64,000 nucleotides of DNA from Latrodectus hesperus (lineage: Eukaryota > Arthropoda > Arachnida > Araneae > Theridiidae): contig CM075853.1 of assembly GCA_037975125.1 (NCBI GenBank), positions 30,064,795 to 30,128,794 of the forward strand. Direction: 5' to 3'. Numbering within the stretch: the first letter of the stretch is position 1; the number at the start of each line of letters is the position of its first letter. Both the position numbers and the translations under genes were made by a program. The notes beneath the pieces are model-generated. The model made no database searches. It saw nothing but the letters and a program-made list of their open reading frames with translations, and was not told the DNA's origin. Positions 60,600-64,000 of the stretch are shown here, piece by piece.

Positions 60600-61050
60600 A
60601 ACTTGCATTCATTCAAAAGTCGTTAGGGTAAAAGAAATGCCCGTCTGTTCAAAGGTACCAAAGAATCCCAAACCGGTCGCAGCCAACAGCGCATCATGTT
60701 CAAGGTTAAAGAGGGTGGGCGAGCTCTAGAAACCACGAGAACGGTCAACAGCTGATGGTGATTCGCTTCTGGGATTCTCATTTCTGCCCCAAAATACGAC
60801 TTCCTGCTTCGAATTCTAACCTTGGTCCTCGGTCAGCTGGGGCCTTCTTCTGGGGAAACTGCATTCCATTCTCATAGACGGGGGAGCCGAGAGGTGAAAG
60901 GCCCCCTTTTAAAAATCCTCCTCCCAAAAATTCTTCAGCTTCCCCCTTGGTATCCCCTTCACAACGGATTGTATGCGCTGGGGAAGCATTGAAGTTGCCT
61001 TCAAACAAGCACCGCGGGGAAGGGAATAAAAATTGCAAAAATGGCATTTT
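60600..61050. other. GC-richer non-repeat island
   Basis: Contains CAAACCGGTCGCAGCCAACA, CAGCTGATGG and GCACCGCGGGGAAGG. A minus-strand frame of 89 codons (61047-60778) is Gly/Pro/Phe-rich with no domain I know. It is unmatched in the window. By analogy with the other islands it may be regulatory or conserved non-coding DNA. Confidence 0.33.
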
Positions 61051-61059
61051 ATCTCTACC

Positions 61060-62090
61060 TGCTATTAAATTTATAAATGTTTTTTAATTCGTTCAAAATA
61101 TGAAATTTTCAAAAAATTAAGAATAACAATGACAATAAAATCTTAATAAATAAAAAAATAGAAAGTAAAAAAATATGATAATAATGATTAGGAAAATATA
61201 AGCTTTTAATAAAATTTCTTTCTTTAAAAACTGAATCAGCAAAATCTCGCAAAAATAATCAAAACTCTTGCGTTTTTCCATTTTCGAAATGTAAATATTA
61301 AGATGCTTAGGTGAATATTACGTGATAAATATAAGGTAATAAAAGATTTGATAAATATTAGGTGTTTTATTATTATCCTTAGATATTTAAAAAAATATTT
61401 TTATTATTAGCAAACTGAACATCAAGTTTTTTCATGTTCTGTTTCTTTTTAACTATATTAATTGTGTGTAGTTATATGTAAAATTAGTTTAATAGTATCA
61501 CATCAACATACATTGCCTTAACAACTGAAGTGTCAATTGCTTAGTTTTTAATTCAACTGTTTGCAAATTCGAGTCACAGTTTCGAATATTGATGTTTAAA
61601 GTCATTTGGAATTTATTTTAAAATTAAAGTACTATTTTGGTTCGCTTTAGTTAAAATACAAAGTGGAAAACATTTGAACTTGAAATTTGAAGTGGACACC
61701 AAATATCTATAAAGAAGGCAAGGATCAACTCCTGTTCGTGTTGGACAGGAAGTCAACGATAACATTCAACCCACTCGTTATGAGTATACATTGGTTAAAA
61801 TTACACTTAGAATTATCCTAGGAGATCAGTATCTCAACCAATCATGACTATGCAACTACACATCTAAAATAAATGCGCAACGATAAGTTCCAGGTTCGAA
61901 TACATCCACAGTTGAAAAACCAGGACGTGAATGATGAAACTACTCTTATCCATTTCTTGGAATATATGCTTGCATATTTTTCCCCCTCGTAAGAAATGCT
62001 GCCTACTAATTATTAAATTTTCGACAAGAAACAAAATGTTATAAAAATTTAAAAATCATTACATTTGTTAGGTGATCAATTTTGCGCTGT
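61060..62090. other. AT-rich stretch with a worn SINE A
   Basis: Around 61540-61660 a strongly degenerate family A head and body can be followed (GTCAATTGCTTAGTTTTTAA, TTCAACTGTTTGCAAATTCG, then GTTTAAAGTCATTTGGAATT). A B-box-like GGTTCGAATACATCC at 61893 hints at another worn tRNA-derived repeat. No gene was recognised. Confidence 0.5.
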
Positions 62091-62105
62091 TAAATTAAGA
62101 GATTA

Positions 62106-62376
62106 AAAACTAAGCACGACAGCCCATGTGGGGCAAGGCCTACAGTGCCCGTAATTGTTTTCATGACCGAGGGCCCTGGGGTGCGAAGCATATGTCCCAG
62201 TTAGGTGCTTAGCCTAACGTAAGACCACCAGTGTTTAGTTCCCAAGCATGCTTGGTACTCAGTTAATCGACCCACTGACGGGATGAAAGGCTGAGTCAAC
62301 CCTGCCCAACCCGAGGATCGAACTTCGGACTTGTGTCATGGGAGCGTGAAACGCTGCCACTAAGCCACCGGGCTTC
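62106..62376 (-). repeat. SINE family D with 14-bp target duplication
   Basis: Full family D copy in the same orientation as the other three. Exact flanking repeats AAATTAAGAGATTA lie at 62092-62105 and 62377-62390. The good duplication and intact head suggest a younger insertion. Confidence 0.95.
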
Positions 62377-62394
62377 AAATTAAGAGATTAGGTC

Positions 62395-63214
62395 ACCCTT
62401 TCCAATGCTCTCCGCTACAAGTAATGCTTCATTTTGGTGTTCTGACGGTAATAGTACTCCCTTTTTGGTGTAGATAGAGTTCTCTTTCTAAACAGTCGCA
62501 TTATAAATTTTGTTGACAGATGGGTTTAAGATTTTCTTCTTACGCATCATCACCAATTGCCAAACGAATACATTTTTGTTTTAGATTATAAATAGCAGAT
62601 AAAAGTTCATATCAATCAATTTCTTTTACATTATTATTTATTAAAATGAGTACATTAATTCCCTTCTTTCGAGAGGTGATTTACAGTATAAATACAAAAA
62701 AAAAAATGATTGCAATCTTTTTAACGAATTACCTCCTCCACAGCAGCTCAAAGGGTTCAACGGACAGATTTATTTGAGGTAACATGTTTCCAATACAGAG
62801 CCCGTTATCTTATCTAAGTCAGACTTGATAAGTAGTACTCCATATCGAGTTCAGAGTAACTGTTTACATTAGTGCCACTGCAATCATTCTTTGATAAGTA
62901 GAAACAATATTAAAAGCATTTAGAAAGAGTGATGAGTCATGGGGCAATTGAAATCCGTTAAACTCACCGTGAAATGAAGCGAATAAAATCCTTTCACATT
63001 TATGTCGCCTTTAACTAAGTTACATGTCAGCAATGAAATTCCGAGAAAATATCTGGGAACTTGCGAAACGACAGATGATATCTATAGTAACCATCGAGTT
63101 CTTTTGGAAATAAAAAATCATTTAGAAAAATGTACTTTTTTAATGCTTTCATTAAAAAGTAACATTTTCTTAAAACACATTTTTGTGTAAATAAGTCTTT
63201 ATTGCGAAAGAAAA
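62395..63214. other. Spacer, nothing recognised
   Basis: Mixed A/T-rich sequence. Overlapping small open frames at 63002-63227 on both strands have no motif. No repeat family of this window was identified. Confidence 0.5.
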
Positions 63215-63290
63215 ATCTAAGGGACAAACAACGCTTTAAGTCTTCAGTTCAACAAATCGTAAATTCGAATCTCACCTCAGTTATTTTAAA
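63215..63290 (+). repeat. SINE family A, degenerate head fragment
   Basis: ACGCTTTAAGTCTTCAGTTC, AACAAATCGTAAATTCGAAT, then CTCACCTCAG follows the order of the family A head (cf. 40300-40350). Heavily mutated and truncated. Confidence 0.55.
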
Positions 63291-63424
63291 ATATAGTATC
63301 TCACCACAAAACCCCCTCGATTTGAAAAAATTATAATAGAGCGATAAGAGAACGAAACAAACCTTAAGAAGACAATTGACATTATTGGAACTAGTTGTTA
63401 CACCATCATGCTTCCCTGTAACAA

Positions 63425-63692
63425 GCCATGAGTTTGGCTTTATCTCTTAGATAAAAGCAGCTGGGTGGGAGTGTTTATAATTTATAAGCAGAGACCAAGC
63501 AGAAAACCGCAAAATACTTGATCTGCCATTCCCAGAGGTATCATTTCACTTGGAAGACATTGCGAATACCTCCTACCAACGTTCCCCATCCGCCTTTGTT
63601 GAACATGACGGATAGCCGTTTAAATCTGGATTCAAACTCATTACCTCCGGATAATAAGAACGATGCTCTGACCAAACAGGCCACCGTGGCCC
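63425..63692 (-). repeat. SINE family E, reverse orientation
   Basis: The minus strand begins GGCCACGGTGGCCTGTTTGG and continues through a TTTGAATCC B box into a body whose end (+ strand GAGACCAAGCAGAAAACCGC and TCTTAGATAAAAGCAGCTGG) mirrors the 15262-15533 tail. The small + frame 63518-63712 is an artefact. Confidence 0.82.
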
Positions 63693-63694
63693 TC

Positions 63695-64000
63695 TTGGAA
63701 CTAGTGAAATAGTGAGTCATTAACTTATCATTTCATTGCAATTTGAACTCAGATTCACGAGGTAGAAAAACGATACTCATTTTCTTAAACTGCATGGGGC
63801 AATAGCAAGATTGAACAATGAAGTACGCGTTTAGGGTACACAATACTGTAAATCAGTGAGAGAAAAAAATCCCTAATTTGCTAAGTATAAGCTCAAGATG
63901 ACTTTTGATTAATATCTCTCGACAATCATGAAAATAAGAGCGTTTTCTATGCATCAAATTGTACTTGTTTGACCATCAATATTAATTCACCATCATTATT
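63695..64000. other. Window end, nothing recognised
   Basis: About 300 bases of A/T-rich sequence without recognised features. Confidence 0.5.

Noticed and set aside
60778..61047. Minus-strand 89-codon Gly/Pro-rich frame as a gene
   Set aside because: No domain, biased composition, within a GC-rich island; not supported.

Overview
The window is AT-rich animal nuclear DNA, probably from an arthropod and quite possibly a spider or other arachnid. The taxon is inferred from two things: GT-AG introns with AATAAA signals, and a very high load of tRNA-headed SINEs together with decayed Tc1-family DNA transposons, a mix I associate with arachnid genomes. There is no prokaryotic, plasmid or viral gene organisation, no rRNA, no CRISPR array and no tRNA gene that I would separate from the SINEs.

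Two host loci can be supported, both on the + strand. The first (31114-35240) is a two-exon gene. A 101-codon exon and a 308-codon exon join in the same phase across a 2.9-kb GT-AG intron. They give a hydrophilic, nuclear-looking protein of about 409 residues with a C-terminal BESS-like motif, followed by an AATAAA signal. The second (56233-57594) is the likely 3' end of a gene I do not recognise: an internal exon and a terminal exon that splice in phase across a 1.03-kb intron and end at TGA, with AATAAA about 100 bases further on. Its upstream exons were not found.

The rest is mostly mobile DNA in various states of decay. There are five Tc1-family elements: 15822-16990 (-), about 21200-22260 (-, one frameshift), 24507-26083 (-, both inverted repeats and TA flanks, at least two frameshifts), 39290-41464 (+, cut by three younger insertions) and 43650-45060 (-, internally duplicated and cut by a SINE). 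There are two 3' ends of non-LTR retrotransposons (10640-11146 and 58105-58420), a pair of 255-bp inverted-repeat MITEs (9972 and 14524), and five tRNA-derived SINE families, called A to E here, with about twenty copies. Several SINEs still carry target-site duplications. Two further unclassified repeat families are called G and H.

Between the repeats lie long A/T-rich, stop-dense stretches with no visible gene. They are broken by about nine GC-richer islands of 0.1-0.6 kb (1075, 7195, 19150, 26860, 29210, 45420, 48355, 52560, 60600) that do not match the repeat families seen here. Four of the islands hold a perfect TGACGTCA (CRE-type) palindrome. They are the best candidates for regulatory or conserved non-coding DNA. 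I did not find a convincing new multi-gene system. The most useful leads are the BESS-like gene, the unidentified in-phase exon pair, and the CRE-bearing islands.
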